A DNA stretch of 64,000 nucleotides. Source: Nakazawaea peltata (lineage: Eukaryota; Ascomycota; Pichiomycetes; Alaninales; Pachysolenaceae). A program made the position numbers and the translations under genes. The notes under the pieces are model-generated. The model had not been told where the DNA came from and ran no database searches. It saw nothing but the letters and a program-made list of their open reading frames with translations. Shown piece after piece: positions 48,276 to 58,039 of the stretch. The stretch spans positions 310,001-374,000 of the forward strand of contig BCGQ01000008.1 of the NCBI GenBank assembly GCA_001599355.1. Direction: 5' to 3'. Numbering within the stretch: position 1 is the stretch's first letter; each line of letters starts with the position of its first letter.

Positions 48276-50177
48276 ATGAGTAGTCTGTCGTCATTAGATG
48301 AGGCCTATGAGCCGAACGAATTAGTTGCCGAAGATTTGTTCCCAGACCAAGCCGAGCTCAACAGAGTCTCATCGCGCTTTTCCACTCTGTCAATCTACAA
48401 AAGAATGGACGAGGACCAGATCCTGTTACATCGTCAGCAGAGTCGGAACAGTGTTCTCGGAGTGTTAAAAAAGCGTACACAGTCTATTGGAGAGGATGCC
48501 GCCGCTGTGGCTGAAGGGGCAGTCCTGAGAAGACGCCGTACTTCATCTGCGGCTGCTGGAGAACCTCTTTCCGACAAAGTCGACTCTGAAGAAGAAGACA
48601 TGGCCACTATTGAAGCCCTGTACCGCGAACAAACGATGGAACAACTGCTTCCCGTCGTAGCTGATGGTCTGGAGTTCCAGGATGTGGACCCTGAATTGGT
48701 CACATGGGACGGAGATGACGATAAATCCAACCCTCGTAATTGGACTGTGGGCCGTAAATGGTTGATGACATCCACGGTATCAATGTTCACCTTAATGCTG
48801 CCATTTGCATCTTCCATGATGTCTCCTGCCCTGGCTGACATCTCTGCCGATTTCGGTATCACCAATGCCACTGTAGAGCTGCTTCTTGTCTCCATCTTCC
48901 TTCTTGGGTTAGCCTTTGGGCCATTGCTCACGGCTCCTCTCTCTGAGATGTATGGACGTCGGTATGTATTGACCATAGCCATGTGGCTCCATTTGCTGTT
49001 CAATATCGGATGTGCTACGTCTCAAAACCCCGCCCAAATGTGTGTCTGCCGTTTATTAGCCGGTTTATTTGGATCTGCCCCATTAAGTATCGGAGCTGGT
49101 GTCCTTGGAGACATGTTCACCAACGAGGAACGTAACAGAGCCATTGCCGTGTACTCTTTGGGTCCAACAGTCGGTCCAAACATTTCTCCTATCATTACTG
49201 GTTTCATGTTGTCCAATAAAAGCATCACCTGGAGATGGCCTCTTTGGGTTTTGTGTATTTTCAATGGAGTCGTCGCCGGTGTGGGGTCTTTGGTCCTTCG
49301 TGAGACCTATGGACCTCGAATCTTGCTGGATAAGCTGAAGAAGCTTCGTAAGACCACCGGGAACCCTAATTTGCACACCATTTACGAATTACTGATGGAG
49401 AACGACACAGAATCCGTCCTGAGTAGATTCTACGTAAATATCACTCGTCCAGTCAAGCTTCTTTTCACCAACGAGATGGTTTTCGGTCTCGGATCCTTCA
49501 TGGCCCTCTGTTATGGCTGTCTTTACTTATTAATCATCACTTTCCCTACTCTTTGGAGCGGTACCTACGGTTTCGGTCCAGGTATCTCAGGTTTAATGTT
49601 CGTCTCTCTTTTAATTGGTTACATGATCGGAATCTTCTTCTTCCTGTGGCTGATCGGAAAGCACTACACCCATCTCGTAGCTAAGAATAACGGAGTCCTG
49701 AAACCAGAGTTCCGTTTACCCTTCCTCATCGCTTCAGGTATCACCACTCCCGTCGGATTATTCTGGTACGGTTGGAGTGCCGACAAGAAGCTTCATTGGA
49801 TCATGCCGGAAATTGGAGCTGCCATATTCTCTTTTGGAATCATCGCCATTTTCCAGACCATCCAGAACTATTTAATCGATATGAACCCCCGCTTTTCTCT
49901 GTCCTCAGTGCTGCTGCTGCTGTTCTTCCGTTCAATGGTCGGCTTTGCTTTCCCATTATTTATCAACCAGATGATTGCCAAGTTGGGCATGGGCTGGTCT
50001 TTCTCTTTGTTCGGTTTTGTAGCCATCGCTTGTGGTATTCCATTCCCATTGTACGTTCTTTATAGAGGAGAGAAGCTCCGTATGAGACTGAATCTGAGAT
50101 TGGAACGTAGTCAGGCTAAAAGAGACGAGAAGAGGTACTCTAAATTGCAGAAGAAGTTACTGGATCAGAAGAAATGA
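48276..50177 (+). CDS. MFS drug/polyamine:H+ antiporter, DHA1 family
   Basis: 633 residues. A 160-residue cytosolic N-terminus with Ser/Arg stretches is followed by WDGDDDKSNPRNW, the usual entry to the MFS fold in this family, and twelve membrane segments. The loop 2-3 motif APLSEMYGRRYVL and the TM5 antiporter motif (LGPTVGPNISPIITGF) are intact. This is the DHA1 group of S. cerevisiae Tpo1-4 and Yhk8 and C. albicans Flu1, which export polyamines, azoles and weak acids at the plasma membrane. The exact substrate cannot be told. The C-terminus is strongly basic. Confidence 0.88.
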   Translation: MSSLSSLDEAYEPNELVAEDLFPDQAELNRVSSRFSTLSIYKRMDEDQILLHRQQSRNSVLGVLKKRTQSIGEDAAAVAEGAVLRRRRTSSAAAGEPLSDKVDSEEEDMATIEALYREQTMEQLLPVVADGLEFQDVDPELVTWDGDDDKSNPRNWTVGRKWLMTSTVSMFTLMLPFASSMMSPALADISADFGITNATVELLLVSIFLLGLAFGPLLTAPLSEMYGRRYVLTIAMWLHLLFNIGCATSQNPAQMCVCRLLAGLFGSAPLSIGAGVLGDMFTNEERNRAIAVYSLGPTVGPNISPIITGFMLSNKSITWRWPLWVLCIFNGVVAGVGSLVLRETYGPRILLDKLKKLRKTTGNPNLHTIYELLMENDTESVLSRFYVNITRPVKLLFTNEMVFGLGSFMALCYGCLYLLIITFPTLWSGTYGFGPGISGLMFVSLLIGYMIGIFFFLWLIGKHYTHLVAKNNGVLKPEFRLPFLIASGITTPVGLFWYGWSADKKLHWIMPEIGAAIFSFGIIAIFQTIQNYLIDMNPRFSLSSVLLLLFFRSMVGFAFPLFINQMIAKLGMGWSFSLFGFVAIACGIPFPLYVLYRGEKLRMRLNLRLERSQAKRDEKRYSKLQKKLLDQKK

Positions 50178-50508
50178 TTACCAGGATGCAACTAGACACT
50201 TTTAAGCATGGTGTTCGGGGCATTTCTTTCGCCTCTAGACACTCTTATATACATTCAGTTTAATATAGCACTTTTTAATATTTATGCGTAGATTTAGGAT
50301 TATATGGGCGATCTTGAGTTAGTGGAATATCTTAGAGTATGCCTCAGAATCACCAAAAGCCCCAGACACTCATTTTAGCTGATATATACTATACTATAGA
50401 TGACAATAATTACACTGTCCGAACAAATCTAATCATTAACGATATTAATTACAATTAAATAAACCATGCCTTGCTGAAATGATGATCTTGACAAGAATCA
50501 ACCTCTGC
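50178..50508. other. Convergent intergenic region of the two MFS genes
   Basis: 331 bases between two stop codons, AT-rich, with no gene seen. Confidence 0.4.
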
Positions 50509-51933
50509 TTAACCCCTCAACCCCCTCTCCTTCTTCTCAAGTCTTCCTATCATAACTACAACCAATACACCTACTATACACAAAGCCGTAGTCGACTCGA
50601 ATCCCCGAATATAAAATGGCAGCTCCGACTGTTTCCAGGCATGAAGAGGATAGAATGCATAGCACAAGTAATCGAAAGAATTCGTCAATACGATCACATT
50701 ATGACGGATATCCAGAGGACATACACTGTTAAGCCACAGTAATGTCACTGGAGAGGCATAAAGCATAGCTCCAAAGAGAATATAACAAATCCAATGCCAT
50801 AATGTACTACCACTCGAGTCTGAACTACCCAAAATACATAGACTCACACTACAAATACCATAGATGACAAAATATCCTCCCAAAAGCACCATTGTCATCC
50901 TTCCTCTCTTTGTGTCGTTCCATTTGGACACCCCCAAAGTTAAGCAGATAGAGATACCACTTACAAACGAAGGGAAATAGTTGTAATACTGGCTGGGCAA
51001 ATGAAGTCCCCATTTGATCCACGACATGGCCACTATTGGCTCTCCTGCATACGCAGAGTTCCGTACACAGGCAAATAACACTGGGAATGCGACATAATGC
51101 CAAGTGAATGGCTTGAAATATGGGGAAGAGGAGGTGATTTGGAGATTAGATTCGAGATCAGTGCTGGCTGGACTGGTAATCGGATCGAGTTCTGGATCAC
51201 TCTCTGCAGTCTTCCGCAGCTCCAGAGCTGCTATATCAGAATCATTAAAATACCATACTGGCCCCAATCCCGGTTGAACTACTAATGTATATAATGCTAC
51301 AGGAATAGAGATCAACAGATCAACTAAAAAAAGGTTTTGGTACGGCTTCAATCCAAAATTCAGCTTCCCTTCTCCACTCACCAAGTATTGTTGCAAAAAT
51401 CCGGTCATCATCGTACCCAAAGTTCCCGATATATTGAACATCAGCTGTCTCTTACCCAATTCTGAGCGATGATTATATACACTCCCAAGCACATATACCA
51501 TGGTAGGGAAAAATCCCAGCTCTAAAACACCTACAAGGAATCTAATTACACATACATGCAGATAACTAGTGCAATACCAAGCCATAGCCATCGTCAGCAT
51601 CGACCATAACATCTCAATCACCCCCAAATAATACCTTACGTTATACTTGAATATTTGAAGACCTTGTTTGGATAAAAAACCACCTACCAAATACCCCAAG
51701 AAATACCACATCTGAATCTTATTGAACAGATCTGCTTCTCCAAATTCATCACTCATCCCATTATGCCACAGCACCTGCAAATTCTTCAGATCAAGGTTCT
51801 TTATAAAGTAGCCCATCATCAGAGAAGAAAGGAGGAAGAAATCCAATTTTGCCAAGTACCTCGCCTCAGCGTCGTTACTGCCGTACATCCAGTTGATCAT
51901 TGTGGAGTGTGACATTCTTGAAAGACCATTCAT
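50509..51933 (-). CDS. MFS anion:cation symporter, Dal5/Fen2/Vht1-like
   Basis: 474 residues from ATG 51933. It opens with EARYLAKLDFFLL, then TM1 ending YFIKNLDLKNL, the typical start of the allantoate permease family (S. cerevisiae Dal5, Fen2, Vht1, Seo1). Twelve membrane segments are predicted, and IRFLVGVLELGFFPTMVYVLG in TM4-5 is family-conserved. Members import carboxylated vitamins or organic anions (pantothenate, biotin, allantoate) with protons. Substrate here unknown. It is convergent with the DHA1 gene and followed upstream by a 2-kb gene-free stretch. Confidence 0.85.
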   Translation of the reverse strand: MNGLSRMSHSTMINWMYGSNDAEARYLAKLDFFLLSSLMMGYFIKNLDLKNLQVLWHNGMSDEFGEADLFNKIQMWYFLGYLVGGFLSKQGLQIFKYNVRYYLGVIEMLWSMLTMAMAWYCTSYLHVCVIRFLVGVLELGFFPTMVYVLGSVYNHRSELGKRQLMFNISGTLGTMMTGFLQQYLVSGEGKLNFGLKPYQNLFLVDLLISIPVALYTLVVQPGLGPVWYFNDSDIAALELRKTAESDPELDPITSPASTDLESNLQITSSSPYFKPFTWHYVAFPVLFACVRNSAYAGEPIVAMSWIKWGLHLPSQYYNYFPSFVSGISICLTLGVSKWNDTKRGRMTMVLLGGYFVIYGICSVSLCILGSSDSSGSTLWHWICYILFGAMLYASPVTLLWLNSVCPLDIRHNVIVLTNSFDYLCYAFYPLHAWKQSELPFYIRGFESTTALCIVGVLVVVMIGRLEKKERGLRG

Positions 51934-53975
51934 AATTCTCCACAACTCCGAACTCAACTTTGAGATGGCTTTTAGTCATCATTTATATCCAACTTTTCAT
52001 CCTCGGCTAAACCGCGGAGACAATCCGAGGGACCCCGAGGCCTAGTTCCTCACATATAACTGCCTATCAGAGCAATACACTATATACTTTTTCGGGAAAT
52101 AAATCTTAAGATTAGCAAAATACTAAAATATCTCTTGTTACAGTAATTTTGTGTAGATTCTTTTCTTAGGAAACAATAGAGAAAAATCTAAAAAGAAGCG
52201 CCGCAAACCCCTTTTTGGAACCCTAGAGGTATTTCTTTATAATATTAATGGATCATCAGAGAAATTAGTCCACCAAAAATAAGCCTGAATTCTTTGTAAA
52301 TGTAGTCTAATAGTAGTATATCAACTTTTTATCCCCTAATGAAACTGGTATCCCAGTATATATCTAAACTTCTGTAGGGAATCTTTCTAATTTTTAAGGG
52401 TCCAAAGGATCCAAAAGGGTAAACCCTTCAAAAAATTGGAGATTTGAGATTTTTAAGCTCAAATGAGATATTAAGGAGATTGAGAGACATCTAGGGAAAA
52501 AAACACTAAAAAAATCTCAAGACCCCCCCCATTATGAACTTTTGAATTTTCTTTAGTTGGCTTATTTGAAGGAATGGTGGATTCACAGAGCTTTAAAATG
52601 GGTCAGATATATTGCAACTGAGAGATGAAAGGTGCTAAGATGAGATATTGGATCATAGAACAATACATTATTCCATTCCGTCAACTTCATGAGAAAATAT
52701 TAACAATAATTTTTAAATATCAATATTATCCCCTTTTAATCATCTCAAATCCAAGAATAGTACCCCTGACAGTGGAGCTACAATATCTAAATGGATTTCT
52801 ACATTTTTGCTGCTGAATTGGATAAAGAGACTGGTTTCCAATAGCAACCATCTTCTAAGATAGACTGACAACAGGTTATTCTGGTCAATAATGAATGGAT
52901 TAGTACCCAAGACCGCAATGGCGGCTACTACAATATCAGTTTCACCTGCCAATTAGCCATTAAATTATATAGGATATCTGTGGATATAAATACAATCCTT
53001 GTAAAGTGCTCAGTGAATAGTCTGCTGGAGTAGGTAGACGTTAAAAGGCCCCTAAGCCCGATCCAAATTCCCATTATTTGATAACGGAAACAGTCAATTC
53101 TCGCAACGGTATAATAGTGTGATAATTTATCAAATAAGGGGACATGCACCTCTTAAAACTGATATATTCAGACCAAGTAGTGTCTGTGTCTAGTACTAAT
53201 TATCTGAAGGGTTGCATTGTATTTGATAGATAGTAATTCAACCCGAATAACTCACCGACCTGTGGGTAAATACCTCATCCCACCAATCTTTAGATCCCTT
53301 TTTATTTGATGAAAACATAGAATGCATCTTTCAAAAATACTATACAAAGATTTAGATGGAGTTACTCTATGTACTACAGACCGATTCTTGGTTTGCATTC
53401 TATTTGGTTAAGAGCAATTGACCGACAAATATACATCTGCCCCAGGTGTAAACTCTACTGTAAACTCACTATTGTATCCCTTCTATATATTAAAGAAATA
53501 AAATGCATCTTTTCAAAATAGTATAGTTCGATTCAGACAGTTGCAAGCTAACCATTAGTCATCTTTTCAGAATTTGCATTGTATTTGATCATACACTAAT
53601 ACAACTGCAATGGTGCCATTACCCCCTTTTTCTGGCTTTTATCTGCATAAAATAGTTCTCAATTTTCTGAAGTGATCCAGTCACTACACAAAGCGTCGTA
53701 GGATTACCATCTCTGGTAATTATATCTTTTTCGGGGAATAATTTCTCAGAGGAGGAAGAGAATCATTTCTAACCCCCAAGCTTTGCAAGTTGTTGGGTGG
53801 ATTATACCACGAGCTATAACAACCAGACTCCCTCAATAAGGTTTCAATGTATACATGGACAGACAAGGAAAATCCGACCTAGCGGTGAAGATTGCATGAT
53901 CTCCTATATAAATAATATTACACATTCACAAATAGGATTCTGGGAATCTCATCTCATTTCTATCTATTAATCTAG
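51934..53975. other. 2-kb AT-rich gene-free region
   Basis: The largest gap in the window. All ORFs are short and unlike any family. It contains a degenerate tandem repeat of 181-bp period (53144-53680). No tRNA B box, no LTR-like ends and no transposase remnant seen. Confidence 0.6.
53144..53680. repeat. Degenerate tandem repeat, 181-bp period
   Basis: GCATTGTATTTGAT at 53214, GCATTCTATTTGGT at 53395 and GCATTGTATTTGAT at 53576 are spaced 181 and 181 bp. A second anchor agrees: ATGCACCTCTTAAAA (53144), ATGCATCTTTCAAAA (53323) and ATGCATCTTTTCAAAA (53503), spaced 179 and 180. The two full units are roughly 60 percent alike by eye; flanking partial units are weaker. Confidence 0.6.
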
Positions 53976-55277
53976 CTATATAGCGAGCTTCTGGACACTC
54001 AAGTCATCCTCCAAAGTCAAATGCAATGGGAACAGCAAGTTCTCACGATGGACAACGTATTCAGTATCGGCAGAACCTCCTAAAATATCGAAAATTTGGT
54101 CACTTTGCTTAGATTTGATCTTCTCAATCTCGATCGAAGTGTAGTTCGGACGAGCTTTTCCAACCTCGACAAGTGGTTTAGAAGTATCAATTTCTGTAGA
54201 GCCATCCAAACGAGATCCTACTTTCAAAGTGACACATTCCATTTCATGGAAAGAACCTTCAACAGCGATAATCCCCAGTGGTAAGAGACCAGCCTTGTTT
54301 TTCCTCGTCAATGCTCTGTAACATCCCATATCAATGACAATGGCACCAGAAGGTTTGAGTCCATGCAAAAGCCAGAATTCCTTCCTCTTGATCAGCACAT
54401 CATGTGACAGAAGGAATCTAGTGTGAAGTGGAACTCCACTGGAAATCATGCGGTTATACTCTTCCATATTTTGTTGGAGGAATTCTTGCTCCGATAAGTC
54501 TGGAGATGACTCAAGACTCTCCAAGTTATCATGCTTTTGGGAATACTCGATAATATCCAAGATACTTTGTGGGTTAGTTGATTTACAGATGACGGTGATC
54601 ACTCCAGCGCTGGTTCCCAAATCCAGGGCAATGATTTTTGTGGTCATTCCTCCAGTACCCACACTTGATCCAGTAGACTTTGTATTCACATTCAAGTTCT
54701 TCAAATTCCGCACTACTACCACTGGTTTCAGATCAGGATTCACACGTGGGTTATCAGTGTAAAGACAATCGACATCTGTCATCAAAAACAAGTAATCAGC
54801 ATTGCACATACCCGCCGTAATCGCACTTAATGTATCGTTATCACCGAATTTGATTTCTTGCACCGACAAGGTATCGTTTTCATTAACAATTGGGATAATA
54901 TCCATCTTAAGAAGCTCCTCAACAGTATTCTTGGCGTTCTGGAACTGCTTGTAGTCGTGAATGTCGTTTCTCGTGATCAAGATTTGCAGAATAGGTTGAT
55001 CCAACTGCTTGAACAACTCATCCCAAAGCAGGATCAACCTACCTTGCCCGATAGCAGCTAACAGTTGTGCTTTCAGTAATTGTTTTGGTTTCTGAGATAC
55101 TCCTACACGTTTCATTCCTACAGCCACCGCTCCTGACGACACAATAATGATCCGGTGCCCGCTTCTTCTTAACTTTACTATGGTCTCCACTATAAGTGAC
55201 ATATTAGCTATACGAGGTTCTCTGGTGACTTCATCGACAAGCGATGAAGATCCGAGCTTAATCACGATGGTGAACAT
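53976..55277 (-). CDS. PRO1: Glutamate 5-kinase Pro1
   Basis: 433 residues (S. cerevisiae Pro1: 428). Phosphorylates glutamate in the first step of proline synthesis in the cytosol. The amino acid kinase domain carries IVIKLGSSSLVDE, IIIVSSGAVAVGM, IPIVNENDTLSVQEIKFGDNDTLSA and TGGMTTKI. A C-terminal PUA domain (about 320-410; GAIVIDMGCYRALTRKNKAGLLPLGI) is present, as in other yeasts. In S. cerevisiae PRO1 is adjacent to BFR2 (YDR300C, YDR299W); here they are separated by APC11, LTV1 and PIH1. Confidence 0.95.
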   Translation of the reverse strand: MFTIVIKLGSSSLVDEVTREPRIANMSLIVETIVKLRRSGHRIIIVSSGAVAVGMKRVGVSQKPKQLLKAQLLAAIGQGRLILLWDELFKQLDQPILQILITRNDIHDYKQFQNAKNTVEELLKMDIIPIVNENDTLSVQEIKFGDNDTLSAITAGMCNADYLFLMTDVDCLYTDNPRVNPDLKPVVVVRNLKNLNVNTKSTGSSVGTGGMTTKIIALDLGTSAGVITVICKSTNPQSILDIIEYSQKHDNLESLESSPDLSEQEFLQQNMEEYNRMISSGVPLHTRFLLSHDVLIKRKEFWLLHGLKPSGAIVIDMGCYRALTRKNKAGLLPLGIIAVEGSFHEMECVTLKVGSRLDGSTEIDTSKPLVEVGKARPNYTSIEIEKIKSKQSDQIFDILGGSADTEYVVHRENLLFPLHLTLEDDLSVQKLAI

Positions 55278-55398
55278 TGTGTATTATATTCAATCCGAGT
55301 CCTCACCCCTATCAATACCAGCGTGCAAGTAGTCTCGAAATGACTAATTTAGGTGAAAAATGGTCGAAAATGGGCAAAGAAAAATTGAATGGGAAAGT

Positions 55399-55440
55399 CA
55401 CGTGATCGTAGCCGGGGAAGTTTATGTGAAGTCACGTGAC
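55399..55440. promoter_or_regulatory. Two palindromic TCACGTGA sites upstream of PRO1
   Basis: TCACGTGA at 55399-55406 and 55433-55440, each preceded by AAG or GAAG, 34 bp apart, about 120-165 bp upstream of PRO1. CACGTG boxes are bound by bHLH factors such as Cbf1. The gene on the other side, APC11, has its 3' end here, so PRO1 is the likely target. Confidence 0.55.
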
Positions 55441-55564
55441 TACCCTCGGTGATGATTTAACTGTTGGTGTGAATATGACATGGGTATGAGAGGATGCGGG
55501 TGGTAGTTCTGTATTGAGGCTCATGAACTGTAAATGAGTTGTAATCACGCTAGCGCTGTTCACT

Positions 55565-56027
55565 TTAACGACCATATGGAGTTGGGGAGGGAGTCTCATC
55601 TCTGACTGGGGAATCAGGATCACCTACAGGAGTAACGTCAGCTAATGAAGGGGCCCGCGAGTCCATATCAACAGCTACTCTCGGAACTCCTAATGGGATC
55701 GACTTATCCACAGATTGAAATACTTGTCTACACATAGGACATAACCCCCTAGCCACGTCTTGACTTAACCAAGATCGAAGGCAGTGAAGATGGAACGCGT
55801 GCTTGCATTCTCCAAAGACTAGAAAAGATAAAGTTAGTTGAATTGAGACGTATGTGTGAGAAATTAGATTGAGATCACTTACCTAAAGGACAATCATCAC
55901 CAGGAAACTTGCAATTCGTGCAAGTTGCTTCAAAATTAGCTCTGCAAATACCACAGAGATCATCGTCATTAGGCACGTCCCAATGCCAGGAGACAACTTG
56001 TTGCCAACTCTTGATTTCCAGCTTCAT
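55565..56027 (-). CDS. APC11: Apc11, RING-H2 subunit of the anaphase-promoting complex (two exons)
   Basis: Exon 1 is 56027-55883 and exon 2 is 55818-55565, giving 132 residues. Apc11 is the catalytic RING of the APC/C ubiquitin ligase that triggers anaphase. The N-terminus (MKLEIKSWQQVVSWHWDV) and zinc ligands follow the Apc11 plan: CGIC, CTNC, GDDCPLV, GECKHAFHLHC, CPMC. The motif KFPGDDCPLV is split by the intron after its Leu codon. A 45-residue Pro/Asp/Ser-rich C-terminal extension follows the RING; S. cerevisiae Apc11 (165 aa) is also extended, the human one (84 aa) is not. Confidence 0.92.
55819..55882 (-). other. Spliceosomal intron of APC11 (64 nt)
   Basis: On the minus strand: donor GTAAGT (from 55882), branch-like AACTAAC, acceptor TTTTCTAG ending at 55819. 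Removing it joins the two halves of the RING domain in frame. Confidence 0.88.
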
Positions 56028-56401
56028 TGGATTATATATGTGTAGTTGGTAGTAATTATGAGGGCTCTGGAACTGGAAAACGTAGTATCTTGATTACCAC
56101 TTCGAATCTGAACAAAATCGACTTTTGATATTATGTAATGACTATCGAATTTGATCTCCAGCTGAATAATCTTTTTCTCCCGCCTGCGCTTCCGCCTGTG
56201 CTCTAGCTCTTCTCCAACTGCTCTCCAGCCCAAATCTACTTTTCTTTCTAAACAAAACGTAATGTTCTGCTCACATACACAAATGTATTTCGTAAACCGC
56301 TAAGCATCTCCAAAAATTTTTCAATTAAAATTTTTTAGCAGGAGATGAGAAGGGACCGAGATTTGAGTTGAACAGCGGAGGACCAAGACAAGCATTTAAA
56401 G
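56028..56401. promoter_or_regulatory. Divergent promoter APC11 / LTV1 with RRPE- and PAC-like motifs
   Basis: 374 bases. AAAAATTTTT at 56312-56321, AAAATTTTTT at 56327-56336 and GATGAG (PAC core) at 56344-56349 lie 50-90 bp upstream of LTV1, a ribosome-biogenesis gene. Confidence 0.6.
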
Positions 56402-57682
56402 ATGTCTAAGAAGAGATTTGATAAGAAGAATGCGACCAAGTTTCAGTTGGTCCACAGATCGCATGAAGATCCTTTATTCCATGACCCAGAGGCTCCTGAT
56501 AATGTTCTTAGAGCCGTTGTGAACCCAAACCAGCTGAGGAAGCAGGGTGGAAATGGAGGAGAATCGAAGAAGAACATTCGTTTTGTAGGTCTGGATGACT
56601 TAGAAGCCGAGAAAGAAAAGATGAGACTGAATGAGGGAGAGGCTGCCTTGTATGGTATCACTTTTGATGACTCTAAGTACGATTATATGCAGCATTTGAA
56701 GCCGATTGGAGGTTCTGGAGGTGTTTTTATATCGAAATCGGGGACTGAAGATGACCCAAAGACCAGTAAGAAAGGTAAAGATTTCGAGTTGATCGACCAA
56801 TTGAAAGATATCCTTCCATCTCTGGAGAAAGTGGAATTAGATTACCAAGATCAGCAGGATATTCCCGATGATATCAAAGGTTTCAAACCGGACATGGATC
56901 CAAGATTACGTGAAGTATTAGAGGCATTAGAGGATGAGCTGTATTTGGACCCTGAACAGGATCTGGAAGAGGGTGACATCTTTGACGATTTACTTGCTGG
57001 TGGAAAACTGGATGCTCTGGCACTTGCCGATGAAGATTATGACGAGTACGAGTTGGAGGATGATTTCTATGCTGAAGAATACTTGGGAAAGGACGACCAA
57101 CTGGAATCATGGGAACATGACTTCGTCAAATTCAAGAAGGAGCAAAGAAATAAGGTGAATGATTGGGATAGTGATGATCTGTTCAGTGACGAAGATGACG
57201 AAGAAGAAGAAGAGCGTGATGAGTTCCCAGATTTACCAAATATTAACAACAAATCGAGTGCAGGACAGTCTAAGAAAGCCAAGATGAAGCTGAAGCGTAA
57301 GAAGGGTGCAATGACTGACACTTCATCTTACTCGATGTCGTCTAGTGCTACCTACAGAACTGAAGGACTTCGATTATTGGACGACAGATATGAGCTGATC
57401 TTAGCTAAGCAGAGGAAGCAATTCGAGAGTGACGATGAAGAGGAGCAAGGTGCTTTTGATTTAAGTAAAGAAAGACCTGATCTTGAGGAGATGATGGACG
57501 ATTTCTTGGAGAACTACGAACTTGAGAGGGGAGGACGTAAATTAGTAAAGAAGAATGCGGAAAATCTGTTGTATAAAGAGCTGGCATTGAGTGTTTCCAA
57601 GGGAAAACAGCTGCTGAGACTTAAGAAGGAACAATCAATGGACGAGGTACAGAAGACATTGAAGAATTTGCATCTTAAATAG
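56402..57682 (+). CDS. LTV1: Ltv1, 40S ribosome assembly and export factor
   Basis: 426 residues (S. cerevisiae Ltv1: 463). The N-terminus MSKKRFDKKNATKFQLVHRSHEDPLF and the block EKMRLNEGEAALYGITFDDSKYDYMQHLKPIG are hallmark Ltv1 sequences. The middle is very acidic (DEDDEEEEERDEFP), and the C-terminus has MMDDFLENYELERGGRKL and a Lys-rich helix. Ltv1 binds the head of the pre-40S with Enp1 and Rps3 and is released after phosphorylation by Hrr25. RRPE- and PAC-like motifs upstream fit this role. Confidence 0.94.
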   Translation: MSKKRFDKKNATKFQLVHRSHEDPLFHDPEAPDNVLRAVVNPNQLRKQGGNGGESKKNIRFVGLDDLEAEKEKMRLNEGEAALYGITFDDSKYDYMQHLKPIGGSGGVFISKSGTEDDPKTSKKGKDFELIDQLKDILPSLEKVELDYQDQQDIPDDIKGFKPDMDPRLREVLEALEDELYLDPEQDLEEGDIFDDLLAGGKLDALALADEDYDEYELEDDFYAEEYLGKDDQLESWEHDFVKFKKEQRNKVNDWDSDDLFSDEDDEEEEERDEFPDLPNINNKSSAGQSKKAKMKLKRKKGAMTDTSSYSMSSSATYRTEGLRLLDDRYELILAKQRKQFESDDEEEQGAFDLSKERPDLEEMMDDFLENYELERGGRKLVKKNAENLLYKELALSVSKGKQLLRLKKEQSMDEVQKTLKNLHLK

Positions 57683-58039
57683 GACAATAGACGATTAGCT
57701 TTGTGTAATTTGATGTGTAGAGGGGTAGTGGAAGCTTTTTGAAAGTAATGGAGGAGTCAATATAGTGGGGTAGAGGTGTAAATCTCATAAAAGACTCTAT
57801 TCCCAATCATCGAACTGATATCTCTCAAGAAACCCCATCATATCTCAATCCCATTCTCAAGACTCTCAGTAACCCCTTCACCCCATTTTGCGAGCACTTT
57901 ACGAATAAACGAGAAGGATAGAGTTCAAGCTTAGCACTATACGAATATTGGCCATCTTCTGGAAATTCGAGGGAGCGATGAGAAGACGGTCAGAAGAAGG
58001 ATTGAAGAGGGATAAGCGATATTGTCACGCGGTTGAATA
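57683..58039. other. Intergenic region LTV1 / PIH1
   Basis: 357 bases between tandem genes. No motif of note beyond ordinary AT/CT-rich sequence. Confidence 0.4.

Noticed and set aside
51934-53975. Centromere in the 2-kb gap
   Set aside because: The gap size, AT content and old repeat are compatible, but nothing specific marks it, and the pericentromeric gene cluster lies at the other end of the window.
51934-53975. Transposon or LTR relic in the gap
   Set aside because: No terminal repeats, target-site duplication or coding remnant could be found by eye.
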